Shown here: piece by piece, positions 17,973 through 25,889 of the stretch
How positions within the stretch are numbered: position 1 is the stretch's first letter
Layout of the letters: each line of letters begins with the position of its first letter
Source: Bacteroides sp.
Lineage (GTDB): Bacteria; Bacteroidota; Bacteroidia; Bacteroidales; Muribaculaceae
Reading direction: 5' to 3'
NCBI GenBank assembly: GCA_014801865.1
Contig: JAAVDH010000035.1
Coordinates: 17,899 to 81,898 of the forward strand
DNA length: 64,000 bases
Position numbers and translations under genes: made by a program
The notes under the pieces: generated by a model
What the model saw: the letters and a program-made list of their open reading frames with translations, nothing else
What the model was told of the DNA's origin: nothing
The model's database searches: none

Positions 17973-18476
17973 ATGTTACCCAAACTGTTTATTACCGATA
18001 TTGACGGAGTGTGGACCGACGGAGGCATGTATTACACCGCCGAGGGCGATGTGATGAAGCGTTTCTGCGTCAAAGACGGATGGGGAGTCATCTTCCTGCG
18101 CCATTTAGGAGTGCCTGTGGCCATAATGACGGGTGAAAACACTCAGATAGTGGCCCGACGCGCCGCCAAACTGAAAATCGAGGAGTGCCACCTCGGGGTA
18201 AAAGACAAACTCACTCTTGCCCGTGAGGTCTGTGACCGTATGGGCATCACACTTGACGACGTGGCCTTCATAGGCGACGACATCAATGACCTGCCACTGC
18301 TCAAAGCCGTGGGATGCAGCGGATGTCCCTCAAACACCCCCGACTACGTCAAGGCACAAGTAGACTACGTTGGCACCGTCCATGGCGGCGAGGGAGCCTT
18401 CCGGGAGTTTGTGGAGACAATACTCAAGCGCGAAAATCTGCTATTTTCAACCATCGAAGCCTGCGCAACTAAGTAG
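17973..18476 (+). CDS. KdsC-like HAD phosphatase (nonulosonate-9-P or KDO-8-P phosphatase)
   Basis: 167 residues, the usual size for the cap-less C0 HAD phosphatases that form tetramers. Catalytic motif I is FITDIDGVWTDG (nucleophile and acid aspartates), motif II is IMTGEN, motif III the Lys region around KDKL, and motif IV is FIGDDINDLPLL. The C-terminal GGEGAFREFVETIL is typical of KdsC and of acylneuraminate-9-phosphatases. It begins 13 bases after neuB, so removing the phosphate from the NeuB product is the likeliest job. KDO-8-phosphate phosphatase is the alternative and cannot be excluded by sequence reading. Confidence 0.82.
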   Translation: MLPKLFITDIDGVWTDGGMYYTAEGDVMKRFCVKDGWGVIFLRHLGVPVAIMTGENTQIVARRAAKLKIEECHLGVKDKLTLAREVCDRMGITLDDVAFIGDDINDLPLLKAVGCSGCPSNTPDYVKAQVDYVGTVHGGEGAFREFVETILKRENLLFSTIEACATK

Positions 18477-18516
18477 TTTTCAATTTATCAACCCTTTCAC
18501 CATATAAATACATACA

Positions 18517-18570
18517 CTTAGAGAGTGTTTGAATTTAAATACTCTCTAAGTCACTCTTTCTTTGTTTTCA
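18517..18570 (+). terminator. Hairpin terminator of the nonulosonic-acid operon
   Basis: CTTAGAGAGT at 18517-18526 pairs perfectly with ACTCTCTAAG at 18541-18550; loop 14 nt; a T-rich stretch (CTTTCTTTGTTTTC) follows. The segment GAGAGTGTTTGA recurs just behind other genes (27340, and in altered form at 47505). Confidence 0.7.
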
Positions 18571-18661
18571 TTACGTCAATCCAAAAATTGGTGGAATTGT
18601 TAACTGATGGATTAGGTGTAGTTGTCCGAACGCTTCTTTTAACGTGTTTTAACAGTGTTTT

Positions 18662-18694
18662 TTTGTCGTTAACTCTACAAATATCGTAATTTTG
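18662..18694 (+). promoter_or_regulatory. Promoter of the fimbrial operon
   Basis: TTTG at 18662-18665, 21-base spacer and TAATTTTG at 18687-18694: a perfect consensus. Transcription would start near 18701. This leaves an untranslated, AT-rich leader of 210 nt to the ATG at 18912 or about 300 nt to the GTG at 19004, long enough for regulation. I see no other gene in 18571-18911. Confidence 0.72.
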
Positions 18695-18951
18695 TAGACG
18701 TTTAGGAGTAAACCACCGCTTATCACTGGTGCATTTTGCTATTTTATATTTTTTTAATCTCTAAAAATAAACGATAGTGATTTAGCAGCAAGTTTGTCAT
18801 ATAATTTTCGTATATCTATAAATACACTACTATTAACTTTATGAAAATAAATGACTGACGACCTCTTATTCGTTGTTATTTATATTTAGAGATAAATACC
18901 TTAATAAACACATGTCGAAGTCATATGACCGCCAATATATCACATCATTTA

Positions 18952-18958
18952 CCCCCCC
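18952..18958 (+). promoter_or_regulatory. C7 homopolymer tract, possible phase switch in front of the fimbrial operon
   Basis: Seven consecutive C lie between an upstream ATG (18912) and the long open frame of the DUF3575 gene. From ATG 18912 the present frame ends at a TAG (18993-18995). One extra C would join it directly to the long frame through HYISLLARLVCFVAFLQTAF, a credible signal peptide. One C fewer leads to a stop soon after. Could be slipped-strand switching or a sequencing error. Confidence 0.5.
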
Positions 18959-19003
18959 GATTCGGATGGTAAATGTCATTATATCAGCCTTTTAGCAAGA
19001 CTG

Positions 19004-20377
19004 GTGTGTTTTGTGGCGTTTCTTCAGACGGCCTTCGCTTCTGTAGCTATTCAGAACGATAACTCCGTCCGGGGCGACCGCGTCATCATGACAGATTCTG
19101 CGGAGATTCACTTTAGCATATCAAGTTCCGGGTTGGATATCGTTAGGGATGTTAACGGAGTCAAGCTTGAGAAACTCAAGCAACAGCTCCACGATATGCC
19201 TGCTACAGACACTCTGATAATTATCAATTCACTGAAGATTATCGGTTCATCATCGCCCGAAGGTTCGGTAGAGTACAACCGTTCGTTGTCCAAAAAGCGT
19301 GCCGATGCTGTATATGATTACCTGACAGAATTTGTCTCTATTCCTGATTCTATAACAACTATCGAGTATCTCGGACGAAACTGGAAAGGACTGTATAATC
19401 TTGTAGCTTCAGACCCGGCTGTTCCGTCACATCCGGAGGTACTTGCCCTGCTGCGTAAGGCTGTGACAAGCTCCGGACTGTCACCCGCCGAGAGTAACAA
19501 CCTGCTCTACCAGCTCAAAAAGCTTAAGAACGGCGAGCCCTATTTCTATATGTATCGCCGGCTGTTCCCTGCGTTAAGAGCTTCGTATGTTTATGTAGAG
19601 TATGAGAAACGTTCCAATCTCGAATTAGACTGCAAGATAATTGAAATAACCGACACTGCAACCCCGCAGCCTGTCGACCCCGTTGTAACAGATTCTGAAG
19701 AAATAGAGTCTTCTTTCTGCCCAACGACAGACTTAGACACAGTGGTTCCCCCCACGCCTGTCATAGATAAAAGTACGTATATCGAGGCCACGGATGATAT
19801 CAGAAGACCTCTGTATATGGATCTCCGCACCAACATGCTCTATGACATTGCGGCCGTGCCCAATATCGGAGCTGAATTTTACGTCGGTAAAAACATTTCA
19901 GTCTATGGAAACTGGATGTACGGATGGTGGGACAAAGATGACCGTCATCGCTACTGGCGCATATACGGCGGAGAACTCGGCGCACGATGGTGGTTCGGCA
20001 GAAAGGCGCATGCAAAGCCTCTTACAGGTCATCATATAGGCCTTTACGGCGGATTGCTCACCTTCGACTTTGAATGGGGAGAGACAGGATATATGGGCGG
20101 ACGTCCGGGAGGCACCCTTTGGGACCGCTCACTTGTCAATGCCGGAATCGAGTATGGCTACTCACTGCCTGTCAGCCGCCGTCTTAATATCGACTTCTCG
20201 ATCGGATTTGGTTATCTTGGTGGTAATTACATCAAGTATTTCCCCTTCGACAACGAATACTATCGTGAGAAAGAGTATAAAATGCACTTTTTTGGTCCTA
20301 CAAAGTTAGAAGTGTCACTCGTATGGCTTATAGGAAGCTGCAACTACAATAGTCGGAAAGGAGGTGATGCACGATGA
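19004..20377 (+). CDS. OmpA-like/DUF3575 outer-membrane protein, first gene of the fimbrial operon
   Basis: 457 residues from the GTG at 19004. That start gives an odd signal peptide (MCFVAFLQTAFASVA) with no basic N-region; the better one needs one extra C in the tract at 18952. Residues about 60-130 (LKIIGSSSPEGSVEYNRSLS, KKRADAVYDYL) have the peptidoglycan-binding OmpA-like pattern. The C-terminal half (about 260-455: LRTNMLYDIAAVPNIGAEF, WRIYGGELGARWWFG, GIEYGYSLPVS, FGPTKLEVSLVWLIG) is the DUF3575 beta-barrel-like domain often found beside fimbrillin genes. Likely an outer-membrane anchor for fimbria assembly. The next gene overlaps by 4 bases (ATGA). Confidence 0.75.
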   Translation: MCFVAFLQTAFASVAIQNDNSVRGDRVIMTDSAEIHFSISSSGLDIVRDVNGVKLEKLKQQLHDMPATDTLIIINSLKIIGSSSPEGSVEYNRSLSKKRADAVYDYLTEFVSIPDSITTIEYLGRNWKGLYNLVASDPAVPSHPEVLALLRKAVTSSGLSPAESNNLLYQLKKLKNGEPYFYMYRRLFPALRASYVYVEYEKRSNLELDCKIIEITDTATPQPVDPVVTDSEEIESSFCPTTDLDTVVPPTPVIDKSTYIEATDDIRRPLYMDLRTNMLYDIAAVPNIGAEFYVGKNISVYGNWMYGWWDKDDRHRYWRIYGGELGARWWFGRKAHAKPLTGHHIGLYGGLLTFDFEWGETGYMGGRPGGTLWDRSLVNAGIEYGYSLPVSRRLNIDFSIGFGYLGGNYIKYFPFDNEYYREKEYKMHFFGPTKLEVSLVWLIGSCNYNSRKGGDAR

Positions 20378-21348
20378 AACCATCATTATTTTCGATCATA
20401 TCGCTGACCCTTACCATGCTTTTATCGGGCAGTTGCACTCATAAGGACCTCAACGAAGATGCGCCTAAAATTATCGCCGACAATGTAGATGTGGTTTTCG
20501 ACTGGAGCAAAGTTCCTGACGCAAAAGCCTCGTCCATGATACTCTATCTCTACCCTGAAAGTCACGACGTGATGAACTACTGGTTCAACAATAGCAAGGG
20601 CGGCATCATCAGAACATACAGCGGAAAGCATACCGCGGTGTGTCACAGCAATGATGACCCCTATATCCACTGTCTGCGCAATCAGGATTCGCACGATGAG
20701 ATAGAGATCTATACCGATGAAACGGCTCTGCTTGTCGGACAAGGCATCTCGACTAAAGGTATCCCCCGTGCCGAAGGCACGGAAGACGAACCGCTGCGCG
20801 TGACTCCGTCGATGATCTACGGCGATCAGAGGAGAGACATCTCCTTTAAGGCCACGAGCGATCGCCAGACACTGACGTTCTACCCCGAAGAACTTGTGTG
20901 TCACTACACGGTTGAATTCGTCAATGTAGAGAATATTCAGAGTGCCGACCTGAGAATCGACGCGACCATATCGTCGCTTGCCGGAGGTTACTACCCGGGC
21001 CTGATGAAGCCAAACTCTGAGGTCGTGTCACACACGTTCACTCTTACACCCGATATCGAACAGAGCTCCATGCATTCGGAGTTCCTGACGTTCGGCGTAC
21101 CTGACGGAGAAAGCAGGCCGCATAAAATCAGCCTGTATATCGCACTGAGAAACAGAACCGGTAATTTCTACACCTTCGATGTTTCCGACCAAGTCAACAC
21201 GGCTCCCGATCCGAGAAATGTCAACATCAGGATATACGGTCTGAAGTTGCCTGAACTTCCTCCCGATCCACCCACTCCACCGGAGCAAGGCGGACTTAGT
21301 GTGGAAGTAGACACATGGGACACCATCCATTTGGATATAAAAGTATAA
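20374..21348 (+). CDS. DUF5119-like fimbria-associated lipoprotein
   Basis: 324 residues with a lipoprotein signal (LTMLLSGSCTHKD, lipid-bearing Cys near residue 21). It contains two beta-rich Ig-like parts; the first has VVFDWSKVPDAKASSMILYLY, the usual opening of DUF5119/FimB-Mfa2-like anchor proteins. A proline-rich segment (LPELPPDPPTPPEQGG) lies before the last strand. The position between DUF3575 and the fimbrillins and the translational overlap with the former suggest an outer-membrane anchor or assembly partner of the fimbria. The 130 bases that follow, before the first fimbrillin, contain almost no G. Confidence 0.68.
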   Translation: MKPSLFSIISLTLTMLLSGSCTHKDLNEDAPKIIADNVDVVFDWSKVPDAKASSMILYLYPESHDVMNYWFNNSKGGIIRTYSGKHTAVCHSNDDPYIHCLRNQDSHDEIEIYTDETALLVGQGISTKGIPRAEGTEDEPLRVTPSMIYGDQRRDISFKATSDRQTLTFYPEELVCHYTVEFVNVENIQSADLRIDATISSLAGGYYPGLMKPNSEVVSHTFTLTPDIEQSSMHSEFLTFGVPDGESRPHKISLYIALRNRTGNFYTFDVSDQVNTAPDPRNVNIRIYGLKLPELPPDPPTPPEQGGLSVEVDTWDTIHLDIKV

Positions 21349-21478
21349 TCTCTATCACTTAATCATTTTACCAATCAATTAATCAGCTTACCTTCAATCA
21401 ATTAATCAATCAGCACATCATTCCAACCAAAAAAATCAACAAATCAACAATCATAATCACTTTAATGCTCTTAAATTT

Positions 21479-22984
21479 ATGAACAAGCTATTTTTAACTG
21501 CAGTTGCAGGGGGTATGTTAGCATTCTCTTCCTGCACACAAGAAGATGTGACTCCTGTAAAGCCAATAGGAGACCGCACCATCTCATTTCGCGCAGGTGT
21601 AGCGAGCCGTGTCAATCCCGAGCTCGATTACACGGGCAATCCTTCGACATTCTATGTGTCAGCTTACGCCAACAGCCACAAAGCTGTCGACGGTGTGAAG
21701 CCTGACTCGCTCTTCTGGGACGAACCCTTCTACCTGATGGGTGCCGGTATCTATGCCAGCACAAGCAACAAGAAGTGGCCCACTCGCGAACAGGCCGACT
21801 CGGTAGAATTCTTTGCCTATGCACCCTCGCTTAAAGAAATTCGAGATGCAGCTTTGACCCAGCTTGATCCAACCGACGTCAACAACTACGACACTCAAAG
21901 AGACAACTACCTCTACGGTATGCAGTTCTTTAATCTGTGCCAGGACGGAGTGTCTCTCGACCCGTTAAACATGGAAACAACTATGTTCGGTGGCGTTCAG
22001 CTCTACAAGGGTTTCAAACTCGGCCGATTCTATGTAGCCACTGACATCTCTAAGCAGGTTGACTTCATCACCGCCCACATAGCCGCAGAAACCCCCGAAA
22101 GTGAGGACGAGGCAAACTTAGGCGTCGAACTCAAATTCAAGCACCAGCTTTCAAACATCGAGCTTCGTGGCTTCGCTAACAATAAGGACTTCAACATCGA
22201 AATCGCAGGTGTGAGAATCGGTCGCCCCTATACCGGCAGCGCTATCTTCAACTTCTGTGATGCAGAAGGCCATCTCAGCAACAAAGACGGCGGTCAATGG
22301 GGTATCGCCAAAGATCCTCAGCGTCTCGCGGTAGAGTATATCTATGGCAATGGCGATGATATTTACCGAATGGGACAGTTCTACAACCTTAACGGCATCG
22401 CGAATAATGATCACCTTGACGCAGGCCAGGCTAAATCCATTATGGGTAAGGGCGGCAACGCTATGGTGCTCCCCACTAAGAATGGTGCATGGTCCGGCGA
22501 GGGCAACCCCTGGATTGCGCCCAAATATAAGGGCATCAAAGAGCTAAAGAGCTGGAGCGCAGATAGTGAAGAAGGCGATATGTACTTCAGTATCCTTCTC
22601 CGCGTGACTCTCAAACCTACGAACAAGGAGACATCCACTGCCCAGATCTATCCTTACGGCAACAACACCACAATGAACGTGGTACTTTTTGAAAAGGAGA
22701 AGAATAGCACTAAGATCGTCGGTAGAGTAGCCTCCAAGGATGCAAGCATCGGTAGAGACAACGAGATCGTAGAGTTCGGTTGGGCAGCTGTGCCTGTCGG
22801 TGTAAACTGGGAGCGTGGCAAGAAGTACATCTATACTCTCGACTTCTCTAATGGCGTAGGTATCCAGGATCCCGAAGATCCCAAACCCGGCACCCCGATC
22901 ATCGGCGGCGGCATCAAATTCTCGGTATCAGTTGAAGACTGGACTGAAAACCCGAGCAACGTCGACGTGCCTAAGGAACTTTAA
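21479..22984 (+). CDS. Fimbrillin family lipoprotein (Mfa/FimA-like), fimbrial subunit 1
   Basis: 501 residues. The lipobox is MLAFSSCTQED (Cys near residue 19), the normal route for FimA/Mfa1-type subunits: lipidated, exported, then cleaved at the surface by a trypsin-like protease before donor-strand assembly. Family marks: TISFRAGVASRV at the mature N-terminus, LKFKHQLSNIELRGFANN and FNIEIAGVRIGRP in the middle, VEFGWAAVPV, then YTLDFSNGVGIQDPEDPKPG near the end. The last three are shared with the next three genes. First and longest fimbrillin of the operon, hence the likely major shaft subunit (inference). Confidence 0.85.
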   Translation: MNKLFLTAVAGGMLAFSSCTQEDVTPVKPIGDRTISFRAGVASRVNPELDYTGNPSTFYVSAYANSHKAVDGVKPDSLFWDEPFYLMGAGIYASTSNKKWPTREQADSVEFFAYAPSLKEIRDAALTQLDPTDVNNYDTQRDNYLYGMQFFNLCQDGVSLDPLNMETTMFGGVQLYKGFKLGRFYVATDISKQVDFITAHIAAETPESEDEANLGVELKFKHQLSNIELRGFANNKDFNIEIAGVRIGRPYTGSAIFNFCDAEGHLSNKDGGQWGIAKDPQRLAVEYIYGNGDDIYRMGQFYNLNGIANNDHLDAGQAKSIMGKGGNAMVLPTKNGAWSGEGNPWIAPKYKGIKELKSWSADSEEGDMYFSILLRVTLKPTNKETSTAQIYPYGNNTTMNVVLFEKEKNSTKIVGRVASKDASIGRDNEIVEFGWAAVPVGVNWERGKKYIYTLDFSNGVGIQDPEDPKPGTPIIGGGIKFSVSVEDWTENPSNVDVPKEL

Positions 22985-23051
22985 AGAATCTCTCCCGGAG
23001 GGGGATGTACCTCATCACCCCTCCCCCCCCTATCAACTGTATTAAAAGTAT
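22985..23051 (+). promoter_or_regulatory. Gap with hairpin and C8 tract between fimbrillins 1 and 2
   Basis: GGAGGGG (from 22997) can pair with CCCCTCC (ending about 23026), directly followed by a run of eight C. There is no T run, so it is not a normal terminator. It may limit read-through or protect the 3' end of the first fimbrillin message, which would set the ratio of major to minor subunits. Function is inferred. Confidence 0.35.
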
Positions 23052-24485
23052 ATGAATATAATAAGAGTGACATGTTTTGCTCTTGGAGCGTTTGTCTTCG
23101 CCGCCACCTCATGTTCGGAGGAGGCGGCGAAGCCGGACGTTTACGATTGGGAGTACGGTCAGATATATTTCAAGTCCTCTCTATCTTCCATTGCATCGTC
23201 AAGAGCTGACGATATGACGCTTGAACACCTTGAATCCTTCCAGGTGACATGCTTTAATACCGGTGATATAAAGAGAGATACCCTCGGCTTCGTATCTCCA
23301 TATTTTGAGGACGCCACATTTATCAGAAGTGTCAGCCCATCGGCAGGACAGGTCTACATTTCGTCTCCTGAAGAGGAGCCGCGCGATTGGCCCGATAATG
23401 GCGGACAACTCAAATTCTTCGCCTTCTCTCCATCCCGCACTGAAATGGCAGCCGACAACAAGGCTGTTGAAAATCAGAGCGGCGTAATATTCTACAATCT
23501 TATCAACAACACTACCGACCTCACCACTCTGTCTGATATCGAGTACGGTCTGTGTCGGGTACGTGTCAATCCGGATATATCACGACAATTTGACTTCGTG
23601 ACAGCTGAGGCCGCAGGTGAAAGATGGAAAGATTTCATCAACGGTATCGATCTCGCTTTTCGTCATCAGATGGCGCAAGTGGAGCTTCGAGCCTGGGGCG
23701 CGTCGGACAGCTACGATTACGAAATAGCCGGTGTACGCATAGGCAATCCGGTAGTTGACGGTACCTTTGTTTTCTCCGGCGCTCAGACTTCCACAAATCA
23801 CTGGCAGACGGAGACACATACGGTTAAAGATAAGGTTGAATACCTTTATGGTAATTCACAAGATATGCTCGATGATATTACCACCGGTGACAAAATCTAC
23901 CACATCAATCATGACGAGCATAACACATATAATGATGCCGGGTCTATAATGGGGCTCGGAGGCTGTGCGATGGTAATCCCCACTGTCAACAGTGCGTGGG
24001 AAGGCCTCGCCGACAGCAATATCTCCTCTATCCCATATACTACAGACAAGATGTACTTCAGTGTACTGATAAGAGTATCTGAGTCTGATTCGGGTGAACA
24101 GGTCTATCCATATACAGGCAATCCCTATGGTATGACTGTCGTACCCTACGCCGTAGATAAGTCAGGCACTATATTAGCCCGTCTTTATCCCGGAGAAAAA
24201 GAAAACGAATACTACAGCGACGCAGCCCTGACCAAGCCTTATATAGCAGGCGAAGAGACTACGGTCAAAGAATTTGGCTGGGCCGCAATACCTGTCGATG
24301 CAGACTGGAAAGCAGGGAAGCGCTATGTCTACACCCTGAATTATACAGAAGGTATCGGATTGCATGATCCTCAGGATCCCCTGCCGGGAAAGCCAATCAG
24401 AGGTAAAGCCACCATATCATGGGGCGTTACCGTAAGTGATTGGGGAGCCGGCTCAAATACCGATGTCTCCGTTCCAAGAAAATAA
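23052..24485 (+). CDS. Fimbrillin family lipoprotein, fimbrial subunit 2
   Basis: 477 residues, lipobox FVFAATSCSEEA (Cys about residue 21). Shares with fimbrillin 1 the segments LAFRHQMAQVELRAWG, YDYEIAGVRIGNP, KEFGWAAIPVDADW and YTLNYTEGIGLHDPQDPLPG. Sequence between these is quite different, as expected for minor or antigenically variable subunits. Mfa_like_1-type domain. Probably exported to the outer membrane and built into the fimbria. 67 bases behind fimbrillin 1 and 25 bases before fimbrillin 3. Confidence 0.83.
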   Translation: MNIIRVTCFALGAFVFAATSCSEEAAKPDVYDWEYGQIYFKSSLSSIASSRADDMTLEHLESFQVTCFNTGDIKRDTLGFVSPYFEDATFIRSVSPSAGQVYISSPEEEPRDWPDNGGQLKFFAFSPSRTEMAADNKAVENQSGVIFYNLINNTTDLTTLSDIEYGLCRVRVNPDISRQFDFVTAEAAGERWKDFINGIDLAFRHQMAQVELRAWGASDSYDYEIAGVRIGNPVVDGTFVFSGAQTSTNHWQTETHTVKDKVEYLYGNSQDMLDDITTGDKIYHINHDEHNTYNDAGSIMGLGGCAMVIPTVNSAWEGLADSNISSIPYTTDKMYFSVLIRVSESDSGEQVYPYTGNPYGMTVVPYAVDKSGTILARLYPGEKENEYYSDAALTKPYIAGEETTVKEFGWAAIPVDADWKAGKRYVYTLNYTEGIGLHDPQDPLPGKPIRGKATISWGVTVSDWGAGSNTDVSVPRK

Positions 24486-24510
24486 AGAATACAACTGAGC
24501 ATATATCTAT

Positions 24511-25872
24511 ATGAACACCAAGATAAAATATCCACTCTACCTACTCGGTGCCGGGCTGCTTTTAGCTGCCTGTTCTGAAGAGGATATTGTCCATATCAGC
24601 GATGGCGGTAATACTCCCATAAAATTCCGCACATCGCTCCCTTCTCTCTCAAGCCGAGCTCAGATTGTCACAAAAGGTAATCTTCCTCACTTTTATGTCA
24701 CAGCATTCAATCCTGCCGACCACGACCTTGTGACTCCAGCGGGCGTGATGAAGGAGCATATCTGCAATGTACGCATAACTAATGACGCCGGTCAGGAATT
24801 ACTGACCTCAGAGGATTGTCTGTGGCCCGCTCCCGGCAAAGACGGTGAAAATCTGACCTTCTTCGCATACTATCCCGAAGTGAGCGGCGCCAAGCTGGTT
24901 AATGCGACAACTCTCGGCGGTAATGAACTCGCTATTGACTACAAACTGACCGATTTCCGCGTGGCTGACGATATAGCCGACCAGCAGGACTTCATCACCG
25001 CATACGCCACCGGGTCTATTGAAGAGAACCTGTTCACGGGCATTACTTTCAACTTCGAGCATCAACTCAGCCGTATCGAATTGCAAGCCCGGGGTGAGAA
25101 CAAAAGTTGCGACATAGAGATAGCCGGCGTACGTATGGGCGGAGTCGGTGTCAACGGCACATTTGACTTCCGTCCCACCGAAGGCGGCGGCAGCTGGGTA
25201 GGCGATGTTGACAAAGGCATAGTCGAATATATTTATCGCAAAGGCGACCAGATAGTTTCGCTCGGCAAAACAGCCGGCTCAGCCCTCACTGCCAAGGATG
25301 CCGTATCTATCATGGGCAGCAAGATAGGCGATGACAACAACTGCGCGATGCTTCTGCCCGCGACGTATACCGCATGGGACTATTCCGGCGATGGTAAGAA
25401 TGAAAGAAATCAGATGTACATCAGTGTGCTTCTCAGAGTAATCGATGCTACACCCACAGACGGTTACGGTCAGCAGCGATATCCCTATACGCAAAATACC
25501 GGCGGCGCTGACGCGTCAGATATTTCGAGAGTATACTTAGCTGTCGACAAGGCGACAGGAAGAAACGTCAGCTCACGCCTGTATAAAAATAATAACAACT
25601 ACTTCACTGACGCAGCCTTCACTTCGGCCTACACATTGTCTGACAATGAGGAGGTAAAAGAATTCGGCTGGGCCGCGCTCCCCGTAACGGGCCAATGGGA
25701 GCCGGGCTGTATCTATACCTACACGCTCGATTATACCTCCGGCGTCGGCCTTCATGACCCCGAGAATCCTGACGCCGGCAAGCCCATCATAAGTGACAAG
25801 GTCGGTGTATCAGTCACCGTGAAAGAATGGCAGACGAAAACGCCTTCGGACGTTGTCGTTCCCGGTTCATAA
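24511..25872 (+). CDS. Fimbrillin family lipoprotein, fimbrial subunit 3
   Basis: 453 residues, lipobox AGLLLAACSEED (Cys about residue 21). Conserved family segments: ITFNFEHQLSRIELQARG, CDIEIAGVRMGG, KEFGWAALPVTGQW and YTLDYTSGVGLHDPENPDAG. Closest in layout to fimbrillins 2 and 4. Probable minor subunit or alternative tip/shaft component of the same fimbria. The following gene probably begins 17 bases after the stop. Confidence 0.83.
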   Translation: MNTKIKYPLYLLGAGLLLAACSEEDIVHISDGGNTPIKFRTSLPSLSSRAQIVTKGNLPHFYVTAFNPADHDLVTPAGVMKEHICNVRITNDAGQELLTSEDCLWPAPGKDGENLTFFAYYPEVSGAKLVNATTLGGNELAIDYKLTDFRVADDIADQQDFITAYATGSIEENLFTGITFNFEHQLSRIELQARGENKSCDIEIAGVRMGGVGVNGTFDFRPTEGGGSWVGDVDKGIVEYIYRKGDQIVSLGKTAGSALTAKDAVSIMGSKIGDDNNCAMLLPATYTAWDYSGDGKNERNQMYISVLLRVIDATPTDGYGQQRYPYTQNTGGADASDISRVYLAVDKATGRNVSSRLYKNNNNYFTDAAFTSAYTLSDNEEVKEFGWAALPVTGQWEPGCIYTYTLDYTSGVGLHDPENPDAGKPIISDKVGVSVTVKEWQTKTPSDVVVPGS

Positions 25873-25889
25873 TATATATCCCACTCCTC

